In this document: positions 42,874 through 52,046 of the stretch, one piece after another
Layout of the letters: the number at the start of each line of letters is the position of its first letter
Position numbering within the stretch: position 1 is the stretch's first letter
NCBI GenBank assembly: GCA_964352615.1
Contig: CAYGSG010000002.1
Coordinates: forward strand, 66,026-130,025
Length of the DNA: 64,000 nucleotides
Direction: 5' to 3'
Source: OFTM382 sp964352615
GTDB taxonomy: Bacteria > Planctomycetota > Phycisphaerae > Phycisphaerales > UBA1924
The notes under the pieces: generated by a model
Seen by the model: only the letters and a program-made list of their open reading frames with translations
Databases searched by the model: none
What the model was told of the DNA's origin: nothing
Translations under genes and position numbers: made by a program

Positions 42874-45653
42874 GGCGTCTCCCCGAGTTGGCGGCGGATG
42901 TCATCAATCAGGCCGGTTCTGAGATACGTCTGGTTGGCGTCGGTCGTCGGCTGCGTTTCGCCAACGGGGGCGATGTAGAGCATGCGGGTGCCGTCCGGGT
43001 GGAGATGCTGCAATCCGCGTCCACCGGTCGCGCCGACATGCTCCATCTCGTGCAGGGGTCGGGGTGCCGAGGGCTCGAGCCGCCCGTTGACTTCCGTCAG
43101 ATCGACCTGCATGAGCTGGCCCGTCCAGCCGAGCGCGTCTTTGTCCCGCTTGAAGTAGTACAGCGATCGTCCGTCCGGCGCCCATTGATGGCCGGAGCCG
43201 CCATCGATCGAGATCTGGCGGCGGTCCGGCGGTCCATCGAGCCTTCGAATAAAAAGCTGGCCATTCCCGGTGATATTCGAAAAATACGCAATCCAGGCTT
43301 CATCCGGGCTGACGACGCCAGCAGCCTCCACGGCCGGCGTCGTCAGCATGGGGCTCGATACCCAGTCTTCGCCGTCACGCTGCAACGTGTAGAGTTGCCA
43401 GTCCGCATCGCTGCTCCATTGGGTGATCAGGATGCGTGACCCATCGGGCGACCAGTCGGTCGTGAACTGCTCGAAGAGCGAAGCGTCAACAAGGGGGCGA
43501 GGCGGGCTCTCGCCGTCGATGCTCACGATGTGCGGGATCTCCGCCGACTCCTCGGTGCTCATGGAGAACGCGATCTCGCGCCCGTCGGGCGACCAGATCG
43601 GATTGGTCGCCACCCGCGGGAGTGTGATTTCTGTGCGCACCCCTCGTGCCAACTCGTAGATGACCAACAACCCGGCTGACGATCCGCTTCCCGTGCTGAG
43701 CGAGTCGAGTCCTGAGCCGAACGTGACGCGGGAGCCATCGGGGCTGATGCGGGGGGTGACCGCCGACGTGGGTTCATCAAGCAGCGGCGTGCGCTCGCCG
43801 GTTGCGAGATCGATCCAGGTCGGCATGCCGAGAGAGTTGCCGCCCTGCGAGCCGCGGATGTACAACGCGGTGCCGTCACCGGCAACGGCCAACTGGACGC
43901 CGCCGTTGAGGGCCCAGTGTACGACATCGTAGAGGATGGGCTTCGGCGTGCCGACAAGGGCTGGTACCGACCAGTCCACCAGGCATGCGTACACCGTGCC
44001 ACCGGATGTATAGAGCAACTCGCCGCCGGGCAGCACGATCGGGAACGTTCCGGCACGTTCGAGCAGCGTTGTCGCCTGGCCCGAGTCAAGATCGACCACG
44101 GCGATCGAGCTCTCGTTGAACGAGTCGCCCCCGCTCTGCGCGGTGAAGACAACCCCTCGTCCGTCCGGCGTCGATGCGGGCCAGCGATGCGAGCGGTGCG
44201 GCCGATCGCTCTCGAATGAGTCGTACGAGGTGATCGTTTCGGGCGTCCCGCCCGAGGCGGTGACCATATGGAGCACCGCGGTTGTGTTGGGCGAATAGAC
44301 AAGCCGGTCGTTGCCCAGCCATGCCACGCCGCGGTTCGAGGCGGTTGCGTCGGCGAGGCGCTGGGGGGAGCCCCCGGCCGTGGCGATTTTCCACAACGCC
44401 GTATCGGTGAAGTACGCGATCCACGCTCCGTCCGGGCTGAACACGGGCGTTTCGGCGTCCGCCGTGCCCGGCAAGAGCAGCGCCGCATCGCTGGCGAGTT
44501 CTCGCAGCCAGAGCCCGCGTTCGCTGCCGACCGTCGCCGATACCACAAGCCTGGTGCCATCGGGCGAGAGCGCGAAGTCCGGGCTGTCGCCCGTCAAGAA
44601 CTCGCCGTCGGGAATCAGTGTCACAGGGAAGGTCAGACGCGCGGGCGATTGGGTTTGCTCCGGTGCCTCCGGCGTGGGACGGAGCCACATCGCGATACCG
44701 AGCCCGACGCATGTCACGGCAAGGAGAGCCGCGATCGCGATCCACCCTCGCGATTGGCCCGGTTCCACGGTGTGCGATGCGGCATCCGTGGGCTGGGTTA
44801 GCAACTCCACCCGCACATCGCCGATATCGCGGTAGCGCAGATTCCTGTCGCGCACGAGGCATCGATCGAGCACACGCCGGACGTTTGCCGGTGTCTCCGA
44901 TGGCAGGCGATGGAGATCGAGGTCCTTGTGCAGCACGGCACCGATCGAGTCCGTAGCGGTCTCGCCGTGGAACGGGCTCGAACCGACGAGCATTTCGTAC
45001 AGCACCACGCCGAAGGACCAGATGTCGGTGCGCTTGTCGACGCGACGCCCCCGCGCCTGCTCGGGGCTCATGTACGCTGCGGTGCCGAGGATCGCGCCGG
45101 CGATCGTGGGCGAATGCTGCGGCTGTGGGGATGTCATCGTCGGGCTGTCCAACGCACCTGTTGACGACTGCCCACCCTCATCCGTCCGTGCCAGGCCGAA
45201 GTCCAGCACCTTGGCGTCACCATCCGGTGTGACGATGATGTTGGCCGGCTTGAGATCCCGATGGATCACGCCCGCCTCGTGAGCAGCCTCGACGCCCGCG
45301 GCGATTTGCACCGCGAGCTCGATCGCTTCGTCGACCGGCAGCGGTCCACGATCCAGCCGATCGGCGAGCGTTTCGCCCTCGACGAACTCAAGGACGAGGT
45401 ACTTCGCGCCGTCTTGCTCTTCGACGCCGTGGATGCCCGCCAGGTTTGGATGGTTCAGGCTCGCGAGGGTCTTCGCCTCGCGCTCGAAGCGTTCGAGCCG
45501 AACGGGGTCTGACGCCAGTTCGGAGGGCAGAGCCTTGATCGCGACCTGCCGATCCAGCCGGGTGTCGGTGGCGAGGTACACCACGCCCATGCCGCCCCGG
45601 CCGAGTTCGCGCTGAATCGTAAATGAACCGATCCGTTCCATCATGGCGGGCAT
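42870..45653 (-). CDS. Membrane Ser/Thr protein kinase with TolB-like PD40 beta-propeller sensor
   Basis: 927 residues (ATG 45653; ATGs 9 and 12 nt further in are also possible). Kinase domain ~5-285: GRGGMGVVY, Lys40 in VAIK, HRDLKPANI (Asp133), DFGLA (Asp151), SPEQARG, DIWSFGVVLYEML. One membrane segment at ~303-325 (WIAIAALLAVTCVGLGIAMWL). The rest is a periplasmic propeller of WD40-like/PD40 blades: SPDFALSPDGTRLVVSA, TPVFSPDGAWIAYFTDT, NPIWSPDGREIAFSMST, and others. It is a typical planctomycete or acidobacterial sensor kinase. A broken paralogue follows directly downstream. Confidence 0.92.
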   Translation of the reverse strand: MPAMMERIGSFTIQRELGRGGMGVVYLATDTRLDRQVAIKALPSELASDPVRLERFEREAKTLASLNHPNLAGIHGVEEQDGAKYLVLEFVEGETLADRLDRGPLPVDEAIELAVQIAAGVEAAHEAGVIHRDLKPANIIVTPDGDAKVLDFGLARTDEGGQSSTGALDSPTMTSPQPQHSPTIAGAILGTAAYMSPEQARGRRVDKRTDIWSFGVVLYEMLVGSSPFHGETATDSIGAVLHKDLDLHRLPSETPANVRRVLDRCLVRDRNLRYRDIGDVRVELLTQPTDAASHTVEPGQSRGWIAIAALLAVTCVGLGIAMWLRPTPEAPEQTQSPARLTFPVTLIPDGEFLTGDSPDFALSPDGTRLVVSATVGSERGLWLRELASDAALLLPGTADAETPVFSPDGAWIAYFTDTALWKIATAGGSPQRLADATASNRGVAWLGNDRLVYSPNTTAVLHMVTASGGTPETITSYDSFESDRPHRSHRWPASTPDGRGVVFTAQSGGDSFNESSIAVVDLDSGQATTLLERAGTFPIVLPGGELLYTSGGTVYACLVDWSVPALVGTPKPILYDVVHWALNGGVQLAVAGDGTALYIRGSQGGNSLGMPTWIDLATGERTPLLDEPTSAVTPRISPDGSRVTFGSGLDSLSTGSGSSAGLLVIYELARGVRTEITLPRVATNPIWSPDGREIAFSMSTEESAEIPHIVSIDGESPPRPLVDASLFEQFTTDWSPDGSRILITQWSSDADWQLYTLQRDGEDWVSSPMLTTPAVEAAGVVSPDEAWIAYFSNITGNGQLFIRRLDGPPDRRQISIDGGSGHQWAPDGRSLYYFKRDKDALGWTGQLMQVDLTEVNGRLEPSAPRPLHEMEHVGATGGRGLQHLHPDGTRMLYIAPVGETQPTTDANQTYLRTGLIDDIRRQLGETP

Positions 45654-45690
45654 GATAGCGGGGGTTGCCTGCCCGGTGGCCTTGCAGGGC

Positions 45691-45801
45691 TTAAGCCGCG
45701 GGCGGCAGATTCCCCCGGGACCAGTACATACGCAGCTCGCGGATCATCTGGTGAAACTTCTTGAAATCGACCGGCTTGGAGAGAAAAACCAAGCAACGCC
45801 C
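45691..45801 (-). pseudogene. C-terminal remnant of a CheY-like response regulator
   Basis: The last 36 codons before TAA 45691 read RCLVFLSKPVDFKKFHQMIRELRMYWSRGNLPPAA in two pieces (RCLVFLSKPVDFKKF and HQMIRELRMYW). This is the end of Rcp1-type receivers, which typically have (Y/F)LxKPVDFxxFxxxVxxLxxYW followed by N-x-P-P. The upstream frame shows no receiver start, no phospho-Asp motif and no ribosome site. It is therefore gene debris 5' of the kinase. Confidence 0.6.
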
Positions 45802-45965
45802 GCTCGATTCAGCGAATCGATACCAGCAGGCCCAGGCTCTGTGCCCGGGGTCACGCGATCTTCCATCGCATGAGTCCGAGATCGCTGAGACGGTTGGCAT
45901 ACTCGATGCAGCCTGCGCTGTCTCGAACTCAACCAAGGCCGACCGCCGCCGGTACATTGAGCAAC

Positions 45966-47444
45966 GTGGCGTACGCACTCCGCAACAACCCGCTCAGCAT
46001 CGCTCAGCTTGCTGCATGCATCCTCGCTCTGGTGCTCGTGCTACCAGCGGCCGCCCAGAGCCCGGCCGATCGCTCTGCCTCGCTCGAAGCGGACGCCATC
46101 GCTGCGTTCTACGCGGGCGACCTCGATACAGCCGAGCGTCTCTTGCGAGAGCACGCCAAGGCCGACCCCGACAACCCCGTCCCCCACTACAACCTCGCGT
46201 GCGTACTCGCTTCGCGCCACGACCTCGAACCCGCGATGGAAGCGCTCCGGCGGTCCATCGAACTCGGATTCGCTGACCGCAAACAGATCGAGCGCGACCC
46301 ACACCTTGCCAACCTCCGCGAAATGCCCGCGTTCGTGGCGCTTCTATCGCGATGGAACGACGTGCTCGATGCGCGCGCCGAGGCCAAGGACGCATCGCTC
46401 CGCAAGACCTTCGGCCGGTCGTACCTCTTTGACCGCGACGAGCCGCTCCGCCTGCTTTACGCCACCGCGTTCACGCCCCAGTCGTTCGAGGACGCCCGCC
46501 ATGAAATCGCTCTCGTGGCCGAGTGGGCCGGGCTCGCGGTTTTCGCTCACGCCCAACTCCCCGCGGATGCCACGCCGGATGCATGGGTCGCTGTCGTATT
46601 GCCCAAACCCGCGCACTTTCGCACCTGGGCGGCCCGCACGCTGGGGCCAGCCGCCGTGCAAGGAACCTCGCAGATCGGCGGCATGTACAACCACGACGCC
46701 AAGGAACTGTGGGCTGCCGACCTGGGCGGCACACTCCGACACGAGTTCTTCCACGTGCTCCACTGGCGCAGCATGAACGCCCTAGGCCAGCGCCACCCCA
46801 TGTGGGTGCAAGAGGGCCTCGCGGCGCTGGTCGAGACTGTCGACCCGCAGGGCGACCCAACGCCGTGCTACCGCACCAACCTCATCCGCAAGCAGGCCAA
46901 AACCGCGAGCCTTGTCGCCATCGAACAGTTCGCCGGCCCGATCGGCCAGCGACTCCACCGCGATCAGCCATTGAGGTTCTACGCGCAGGCCCGGGCCGTG
47001 TTCCTGTACCTCTTGGAACGCGGCCTGCTTGGTGAGTTTTATGCGCACTACACCGGTCACTACCGCGACGACCCGACCGGCCTCGCCTCCCTGCTCGCTG
47101 TCACAAAGACCGACGCAGCGGGCTTCGATGCCGACCTTCGCTCCTGGGCGCTGGGGCTGCCAGAAGTCCCGCTCGATCTTGGCCCGGGCGACGCGGCCCT
47201 GGGCGTGCGCATCGACCCCGCCTCGACAGGAGAAGGCCTCAAGATCACCGGCTTCGTGGGCCGAAGGCCCGATGGGCTCCGGCTCGGCGACATCATCACC
47301 CACGTCGGCGGCAGGCCCACCCGCGACTACTACGAGCTCGTCCGCGTCGTCTCGGAGCACGCCCCGGGCGATGAAATCGAGGTCCGCTACCGCCGGCGGA
47401 CCACCCACGGCACCGCTGAGCTGACACTTCGCGAGGTGCGTTGA
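45966..47444 (+). CDS. Exported TPR/gluzincin-like peptidase with PDZ domain
   Basis: 492 residues from GTG 45966, which gives a signal peptide (LSIAQLAACILALVLVLPAAAQ). A TPR region follows (AFYAGDLDTAERLLREHAKADPDNPVPHYNLACVLASRHDLEPAMEALRRSIELGF). The zinc motif RHEFFHVLHW (HExxH) with a downstream WVQEGLAALVE (third ligand Glu) is the gluzincin arrangement. The C-terminal ~85 residues are PDZ-like (GLKITGFVGRRPDGLRLGDIITHVGGRPTRDYYELVRVV). It is probably a periplasmic protease. Substrate unknown. A longer frame starts at 45870 but lacks a signal at its N-terminus. Confidence 0.8.
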   Translation: MAYALRNNPLSIAQLAACILALVLVLPAAAQSPADRSASLEADAIAAFYAGDLDTAERLLREHAKADPDNPVPHYNLACVLASRHDLEPAMEALRRSIELGFADRKQIERDPHLANLREMPAFVALLSRWNDVLDARAEAKDASLRKTFGRSYLFDRDEPLRLLYATAFTPQSFEDARHEIALVAEWAGLAVFAHAQLPADATPDAWVAVVLPKPAHFRTWAARTLGPAAVQGTSQIGGMYNHDAKELWAADLGGTLRHEFFHVLHWRSMNALGQRHPMWVQEGLAALVETVDPQGDPTPCYRTNLIRKQAKTASLVAIEQFAGPIGQRLHRDQPLRFYAQARAVFLYLLERGLLGEFYAHYTGHYRDDPTGLASLLAVTKTDAAGFDADLRSWALGLPEVPLDLGPGDAALGVRIDPASTGEGLKITGFVGRRPDGLRLGDIITHVGGRPTRDYYELVRVVSEHAPGDEIEVRYRRRTTHGTAELTLREVR

Positions 47445-47475
47445 GGATCGACTTCAGGGCCGCTACCTTGCCCCC

Positions 47476-48435
47476 ATGGCAGACACGACCCCCATCACCG
47501 AAACCAAGCCCGCGCCGACCCCCAACCCAGCCCTGGGCGCCGTCAAGGCGGTGCGATCAGACACCCCGTTGGTCGATGTGATGGCGGGCGAGATACGTCG
47601 TGAGATCCGCGTCCACGAGCACGGCTTTGTTGCTCTCGTTGATGCGATGCCCCGGCTCGTTCCCCAAGGCCAGACCGCCGACAGCGCGATCGTGCAGGCC
47701 GCCCGCGTCTCGTACGGCCAGGGCACCAAGCAGGTCAACGAGGACCGCGGGCTCATCCGCTACCTGCTCAGGCATCGGCACACCACGCCGTTCGAGATGA
47801 TCGAGTTCAAGTTCCACATCGCGATGCCCATCTTCGTCGCGCGCCAGTGGATCCGTCACCGCACCGCCAACGTCAACGAATACTCGGCCCGGTACTCCAT
47901 CCTGCCCGACCGGTTCTATGTGCCCACCGCCGACAGCGTGCGCAAGCAGTCAGCCTCCAACCGCCAAGGCGGCGAAGAAACCTTCAGCACCGATGATGCC
48001 AACGAAGTGCGCACAGCCGAGGACTTCCTCGCGCTGCTCAAGGACGTCGAGGCGCTGTACCCGCGGTACCTCGAACTCACCAAGCAAGGCGTAACCCGGG
48101 AGCTGGCACGCACCGCCCTGCCCGTCAACATGTACACCGAGTGGTACTGGAAATGCGACCTGCACAACCTGCTCCGGTTCCTGTCTCTGCGCATGGACTC
48201 GCACGCCCAGCAGGAAATCCGTGACTTCGCCCAAGCGATGCACGACCTGATCGAGCCGATCGTGCCCATCACCATGGAGGCCTGGCGCGACTACGACACC
48301 GGAGCCATGCCCCTCACACGCCTGGAGATAGAGGCGATCCGCGATATCGCAGCGGGCGGCAAGGGCGAGCTGGCCTGCGACAACAAACGCGAGAACCGCG
48401 AGTGGCTGGACAAGCGCGAGCGGCTAGGACTCTGA
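47476..48435 (+). CDS. thyX: Flavin-dependent thymidylate synthase
   Basis: 319 residues. The signature is FVARQWIRHRTANVNEYSARYSILPD, the ThyX motif with Asn in place of the first Ser, a common variant. ARVSYGQGTKQVNEDRGLIRYLLRHRHTTPFEM gives the FAD and nucleotide contacts. ALPVNMYTEWYWKCDLHNLLRFLSLRMDSHAQQEIRDFA completes the dUMP site. It makes dTMP using FAD and methylene-THF. The end overlaps the end of the convergent ABC ATPase gene by 12 nt. Confidence 0.95.
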   Translation: MADTTPITETKPAPTPNPALGAVKAVRSDTPLVDVMAGEIRREIRVHEHGFVALVDAMPRLVPQGQTADSAIVQAARVSYGQGTKQVNEDRGLIRYLLRHRHTTPFEMIEFKFHIAMPIFVARQWIRHRTANVNEYSARYSILPDRFYVPTADSVRKQSASNRQGGEETFSTDDANEVRTAEDFLALLKDVEALYPRYLELTKQGVTRELARTALPVNMYTEWYWKCDLHNLLRFLSLRMDSHAQQEIRDFAQAMHDLIEPIVPITMEAWRDYDTGAMPLTRLEIEAIRDIAAGGKGELACDNKRENREWLDKRERLGL

Positions 48436-49548
48436 AGCAAGCCGACGGCCGAACTCGCCCGGCTCGAAGAAACATGCACGGCCTGCATCGAGCCGAACGC
48501 TAACCCTTTCGCCCTTTACCATTGCTTGTGCGTCGGCTGTGGGCATGCGGATGACCGCATCGGTGCGCACACCATCTGCTCTACCCGCAGGGCCCAGCAC
48601 CACACCCACGTCGGCAACATCGCCGAGCAACCCAACCGAGGCCACGCACGCAGGCCAGTCGCTGTCCGTCGGGAGTTCACGCACAACTCTCGCGGCTTGG
48701 GGACGGAATCCCAGCACCAGCTTGGTCCCAATGTTGATTGCACCATCGCTGCCCAGCCCGTGCGAGATCGCACCGTCGCGTTCCCACTCCCACCGGCCGC
48801 TATTGCCAACCGTGCCCTCAAGGAAGTTCATCGGCGGGCTTCCGATCAATTCCGCGACGGCCCGATTCTGCGGCTTTGCGTGGACCTCTATCGGCGCGCC
48901 AATCTGCTGCATCCTGCCGCCCGCCATCACCGCGATGCGGTCGCCCAAGCTCATCGCTTCCTCTTGGTCGTGTGTCACATAGACCGTCGTGATGCCCAGC
49001 AAGTCGTGCAGCCCCCGAAACTCGCTGCGGAGTGCGTATCTGACCGGTGCATCGAGGTGGCTCAGCGGCTCATCCAGCAGCCACACAGTCGGCCTGAGCG
49101 CGACAGCCCGGCCCAGGGCCACACGCTGACGCTGGCCGCCTGAAAGCTCCCCCGGCGTGCGGTCCAACCATGCGCCCAGCCCAAGCATGTCCGCAGCCTC
49201 CGCGACGCGGGCCGCGATCTCACCCTTGGGTGCCCTTCGTGCGCGCAGCGCGAATGCCAAGTTCTCCCGCACCGTCAGGTGCGGGTACAGCGTCGAGGCC
49301 TGCCCCACCATCGCTACACCGCGCTCACTGGGTGCGACACGGAGCACCGATCGGCCGTCAATCTCGATCTCGCCTGTGGTCGGTGCTTCGAGGCCCGCGA
49401 TCATGCGGAGCGTCGTGGACTTGCCGCAGCCAGAAGCCCCGAGCAGCACGAGCAGCTCGCCCGTGCGCACGTCGAGATCGAGCCCATCGAGCACGGGCTC
49501 GGCCTTGCCGAAGCGCTTACCGACCTGCTTGAGGGTGACACTGGCCAT
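48424..49548 (-). CDS. Sugar/glycerol-phosphate-type ABC transporter ATPase (MalK/UgpC-like)
   Basis: 374 residues from ATG 49548. Walker A LGASGCGKSTTLRMIAGLE, Q-loop GQASTLYPHLTVRENLAF, signature LSGGQRQRVALGRAVALRP, Walker B VWLLDEPLSHLDA and the switch His in VYVTHDQEEAMSLGDRIAVM are complete. The C-terminal ~140 residues are a TOBE/OB-like regulatory domain, as in MalK/UgpC. There are no permease or binding-protein genes beside it, so it may serve several importers elsewhere in the genome. The upstream PEP-CTERM gene has its own terminator. Confidence 0.9.
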   Translation of the reverse strand: MASVTLKQVGKRFGKAEPVLDGLDLDVRTGELLVLLGASGCGKSTTLRMIAGLEAPTTGEIEIDGRSVLRVAPSERGVAMVGQASTLYPHLTVRENLAFALRARRAPKGEIAARVAEAADMLGLGAWLDRTPGELSGGQRQRVALGRAVALRPTVWLLDEPLSHLDAPVRYALRSEFRGLHDLLGITTVYVTHDQEEAMSLGDRIAVMAGGRMQQIGAPIEVHAKPQNRAVAELIGSPPMNFLEGTVGNSGRWEWERDGAISHGLGSDGAINIGTKLVLGFRPQAARVVRELPTDSDWPACVASVGLLGDVADVGVVLGPAGRADGVRTDAVIRMPTADAQAMVKGERVSVRLDAGRACFFEPGEFGRRLASES

Positions 49549-49590
49549 GCGCACGGAGCATATCCGTCGGCCACAATTGGTGGGCGGGTC

Positions 49591-49627
49591 GAAAAAGACA
49601 GACCCCCGCCCAATGGGCGGGGGTCTG
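49591..49627 (-). terminator. Rho-independent terminator of the PEP-CTERM gene
   Basis: Thirteen-base GC-rich arms, CAGACCCCCGCCC and GGGCGGGGGTCTG (plus-strand spelling), are separated by three bases. On the minus strand the stem is followed by CTTTTTC. It stands about 30 nt past the stop of the gene at 49656. Confidence 0.85.
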
Positions 49628-49655
49628 CGAGAGAATTCGTAGAAGCGATCGCGGA

Positions 49656-50384
49656 TTAGCGACGACGACGGGCAGCGGCGAAGCCACCGAGGCCGAGCAG
49701 CGCGGCCGAGGCCGGCGCGGGAACAACCACTTGGCCAGCCAGGAAGAACGGAGCACCGCCGATGGTGTAGAACCCTGCGGCTCCGCCACCGACATCAGCA
49801 GCGTCAATGAACAGTGAGTCTGCAGCGGTGCCAACGGTGACAGGCGACAGGTTCACGACGCCAGCACGGATGGTGCCACCAGTAACGGTGCCAGCCCGCA
49901 GGGTCTGGGTCATGATGACTTCAGTGGTGTCGAGGTTGATACCCAAACCCTCAAGACCAGACACGGTGAACGTCGAGAAGAAGCCAGGAGCAAGGCTAGG
50001 AGCGATGTTAACCCCCAAGCCGCCAATGAACGAGGAGTCGCTGGCCCGGAAGAAATTGATGTCGACTGTCGCCGCATTGAGTGGGTTCGCGTTGCCGCTG
50101 CCTGAACTGTTGAAAACTCCGAAGCCAACGCCTTGCAACAGACCTGTGCCAGTAAGGGTGCGGGTATCACCAAAGACGGCTTCCAAGTCGGTCGAACTGA
50201 AAGCGTTAACTGGGCCACTGCTGAGGTTGTCGAAGACCGTGCTCATCTTGGCAACGTTCGGCGTACCGCCGTTGTAGTCAAGGGCGTAGCTGGAGGCGAA
50301 CTTAGCCCCTGTTTCAGCGATAAGGTCGGCGTGAGCGATGCCGGCAAGGCCAGCGAGGGCAACGATGCTGATGATCTTCTTCAT
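49656..50384 (-). CDS. PEP-CTERM-type exported protein
   Basis: 242 residues. MKKIISIVALAGLAGIAHADL is a signal peptide. The middle is beta-rich, low in Lys, with Gly/Thr/Ser-rich strands. The end VVVPAPASAALLGLGGFAAARRRR is the PEP-CTERM sorting signal: P-x-P motif, hydrophobic helix, basic tail. Such proteins are processed by exosortase and released or anchored at the surface, often with extracellular polysaccharide. The exosortase is not in the window. Ribosome site GGAG lies 7 nt before the ATG. Confidence 0.85.
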   Translation of the reverse strand: MKKIISIVALAGLAGIAHADLIAETGAKFASSYALDYNGGTPNVAKMSTVFDNLSSGPVNAFSSTDLEAVFGDTRTLTGTGLLQGVGFGVFNSSGSGNANPLNAATVDINFFRASDSSFIGGLGVNIAPSLAPGFFSTFTVSGLEGLGINLDTTEVIMTQTLRAGTVTGGTIRAGVVNLSPVTVGTAADSLFIDAADVGGGAAGFYTIGGAPFFLAGQVVVPAPASAALLGLGGFAAARRRR

Positions 50385-50847
50385 GTCTGTCTCCTCGAAC
50401 GGTGTCTGACTCGATCCAGAGTGTCAGCCTCGGGCTTCCCGGCGGTGCCGGGCAGTCGATGGATGAAGAACGAACTCTGAATCGGTGTCTATCTCCAGAG
50501 GCCCCCAAACAGCTCGGTGACCTCAAGTGCTCTCATCAGACGGGTTGGCGTCTGTCTCTGTGTAGTTTGCGCGGCACGAAACCCTTCGCCAATCACATCT
50601 GATGATAATTTTTATGATTCAGCTTGTGAACAACTATGATTGCGTTTTGTTTGGCACAATAACTCGTTTCATGGTGATCTGCACTGGCTGATCGCCCGAG
50701 AACCACGGGGCCTCTGGCCCGTAGAACCGATGCATCCAGCCACACGCAGCCAGCGGAATAGCCTGCACCTGGCTGCCATTGGCCTTGTTGTCCCACTCCC
50801 AGTTGAGCTGGGGAGCCCTGACGCGTCGCCCCCACGGAGATTGCCCG
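50385..50847. other. 463-nt intergenic region between the divergent PEP-CTERM and msrBA genes
   Basis: No gene is seen. The part near 50590-50665 is unusually AT-rich for this window (TGATGATAATTTTTATGATTC) and is the likely promoter zone. A TTTGGCAC near 50650 recalls the -24 box of sigma-54 promoters, but the matching -12 GC is not at the right distance. The rest shows no hairpin or conserved RNA that I recognise. Confidence 0.4.
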
Positions 50848-51915
50848 ATGATGATGCCGACCCTTCGCCTTTGCTCGTTGTTCGCTGCCAGTGCCGTGCT
50901 CGGCGGCTGGGGCTACTTCTCGCTCGTCAGCGCCGCTCCCGCGCATGTACCGCCACGGGACCCCGATACCAGCGCTGTCCGCTACAGCGACTCGGGCTAC
51001 GACGTAACGCCGTTGCCCGACGATGAGGTCGCCAAGCTCGCGGCTGAACTCGATGAGGAGACTTACCGCATCACGCAGCAATCGGGCACCGAACTCGCGT
51101 TCTGTGGCACGCTCTTGGACAACAAGAAAGAAGGCGTGTACGCATGCGTGGTGTGCGGCCTGCCGCTGTTCTCAAGCGAGCACAAGTTCACATCGGGCAC
51201 CGGCTGGCCCAGCTTCTTTCAACCGATCGACGATGCCCACCTGGCGATGAAAGCTGACAACTCGATCGCGTTCATGCCGCGAGTCGAGATCGCGTGCGCA
51301 CGCTGCGATGCGCACATGGGGCATGTCTTCGACGACGGCCCCGCCCCTACCAACGCCCGCCACTGCGTGAACTCCGCCTCGCTTGCGTTCTTTGAGAACG
51401 GCCAGGAACGACCCGAGCGAAGCCGACCCATCGAGACCGAGGTGGCGTACTTTGCCGGTGGGTGCTTCTGGGGCGTGGAATACCAGTTCGAGCGAGGAGC
51501 AGGCGTGCTGGATGTTGTGAGCGGCTTCATGCAAGGGCATGTGAAAGACCCGAGCTACGAGCAGTCGATCACGGGCGACACCGGCCATGCCGAGACCGTC
51601 AAGGTCGTGTTCGATCCCAAGCGTGTCAGCTACGAGCGTTTGGTGGAAGCGTTCTTCGTGATGCACGACCCGACGCAGCTCAACCGCCAGGGTCCAGATG
51701 TCGGCGCCGAGTATCGCTCGGGCATCTGGTTTGTTGACGAAACACAAGAGAAGATCGCGCGAGAGTACGTTGCCAAACTAGTAGCTGAAGGTGCCTACAG
51801 CAGAAACATTGTCACTCAAGTCGAGCGAGCAAAGAAGTTCTACGCCGCCGAGGACTACCACCAAGACTTCATCACGCGTACCGGCCGGGCGTGCCACGCG
51901 AAGAACCCCTGGTGA
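50848..51915 (+). CDS. msrBA: Exported methionine sulfoxide reductase, MsrB-MsrA fusion
   Basis: 355 residues from ATG 50848. MMMPTLRLCSLFAASAVLGGWGYFSLVSAA is a signal or anchor. The MsrB domain (~50-190) has two CxxC zinc pairs (CVVC, CARC), SGTGWPSFFQPI, HMGHVFDDGP, and the active Cys in RHCVNSASL. The MsrA domain (~195-355) starts TEVAYFAGGCFWGVEYQFE with the active Cys in GCFWG. It repairs oxidised Met in exported proteins, reducing both S- and R-sulfoxides. The domain order MsrB then MsrA is the reverse of PilB-type fusions. Electron donor not seen. Confidence 0.92.
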   Translation: MMMPTLRLCSLFAASAVLGGWGYFSLVSAAPAHVPPRDPDTSAVRYSDSGYDVTPLPDDEVAKLAAELDEETYRITQQSGTELAFCGTLLDNKKEGVYACVVCGLPLFSSEHKFTSGTGWPSFFQPIDDAHLAMKADNSIAFMPRVEIACARCDAHMGHVFDDGPAPTNARHCVNSASLAFFENGQERPERSRPIETEVAYFAGGCFWGVEYQFERGAGVLDVVSGFMQGHVKDPSYEQSITGDTGHAETVKVVFDPKRVSYERLVEAFFVMHDPTQLNRQGPDVGAEYRSGIWFVDETQEKIAREYVAKLVAEGAYSRNIVTQVERAKKFYAAEDYHQDFITRTGRACHAKNPW

Positions 51916-51964
51916 GCCGACGTCTCTGATTGAGCCATCGGCCCACTCAACTTGAGCCAGATAA

Positions 51965-52004
51965 GGCACAAAGAAACAGGGCCCGGAGCGAACTCCGAGC
52001 CCTG
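51965..52004 (-). terminator. Hairpin terminator of the subtilisin-like gene
   Basis: CAGGGC-C-CGGAG and CTCCG-A-GCCCTG (51977-52004) form a stem of 11 pairs with one mismatch and a CGAA loop. On the minus strand it is followed by TTTCTTTGT. It is 43 nt past the stop at 52047 and may also serve the convergent msrBA gene, whose stop is 62 nt away. Confidence 0.7.
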
Positions 52005-52046
52005 TTCATGTTGATGGATACCGAGACGAAGATACCTCGGACGATC

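Noticed and set aside
42494..42907. 137-residue minus-strand open frame as a gene
   Set aside because: It covers the kinase remnant in the wrong frame; only a short NHPNLAGIH piece matches the paralogue. The pseudogene explanation fits better.
50645..50670. Sigma-54 promoter upstream of msrBA (TTGGCAC)
   Set aside because: The -12 GC element is not at the required distance, so the match is half a site.
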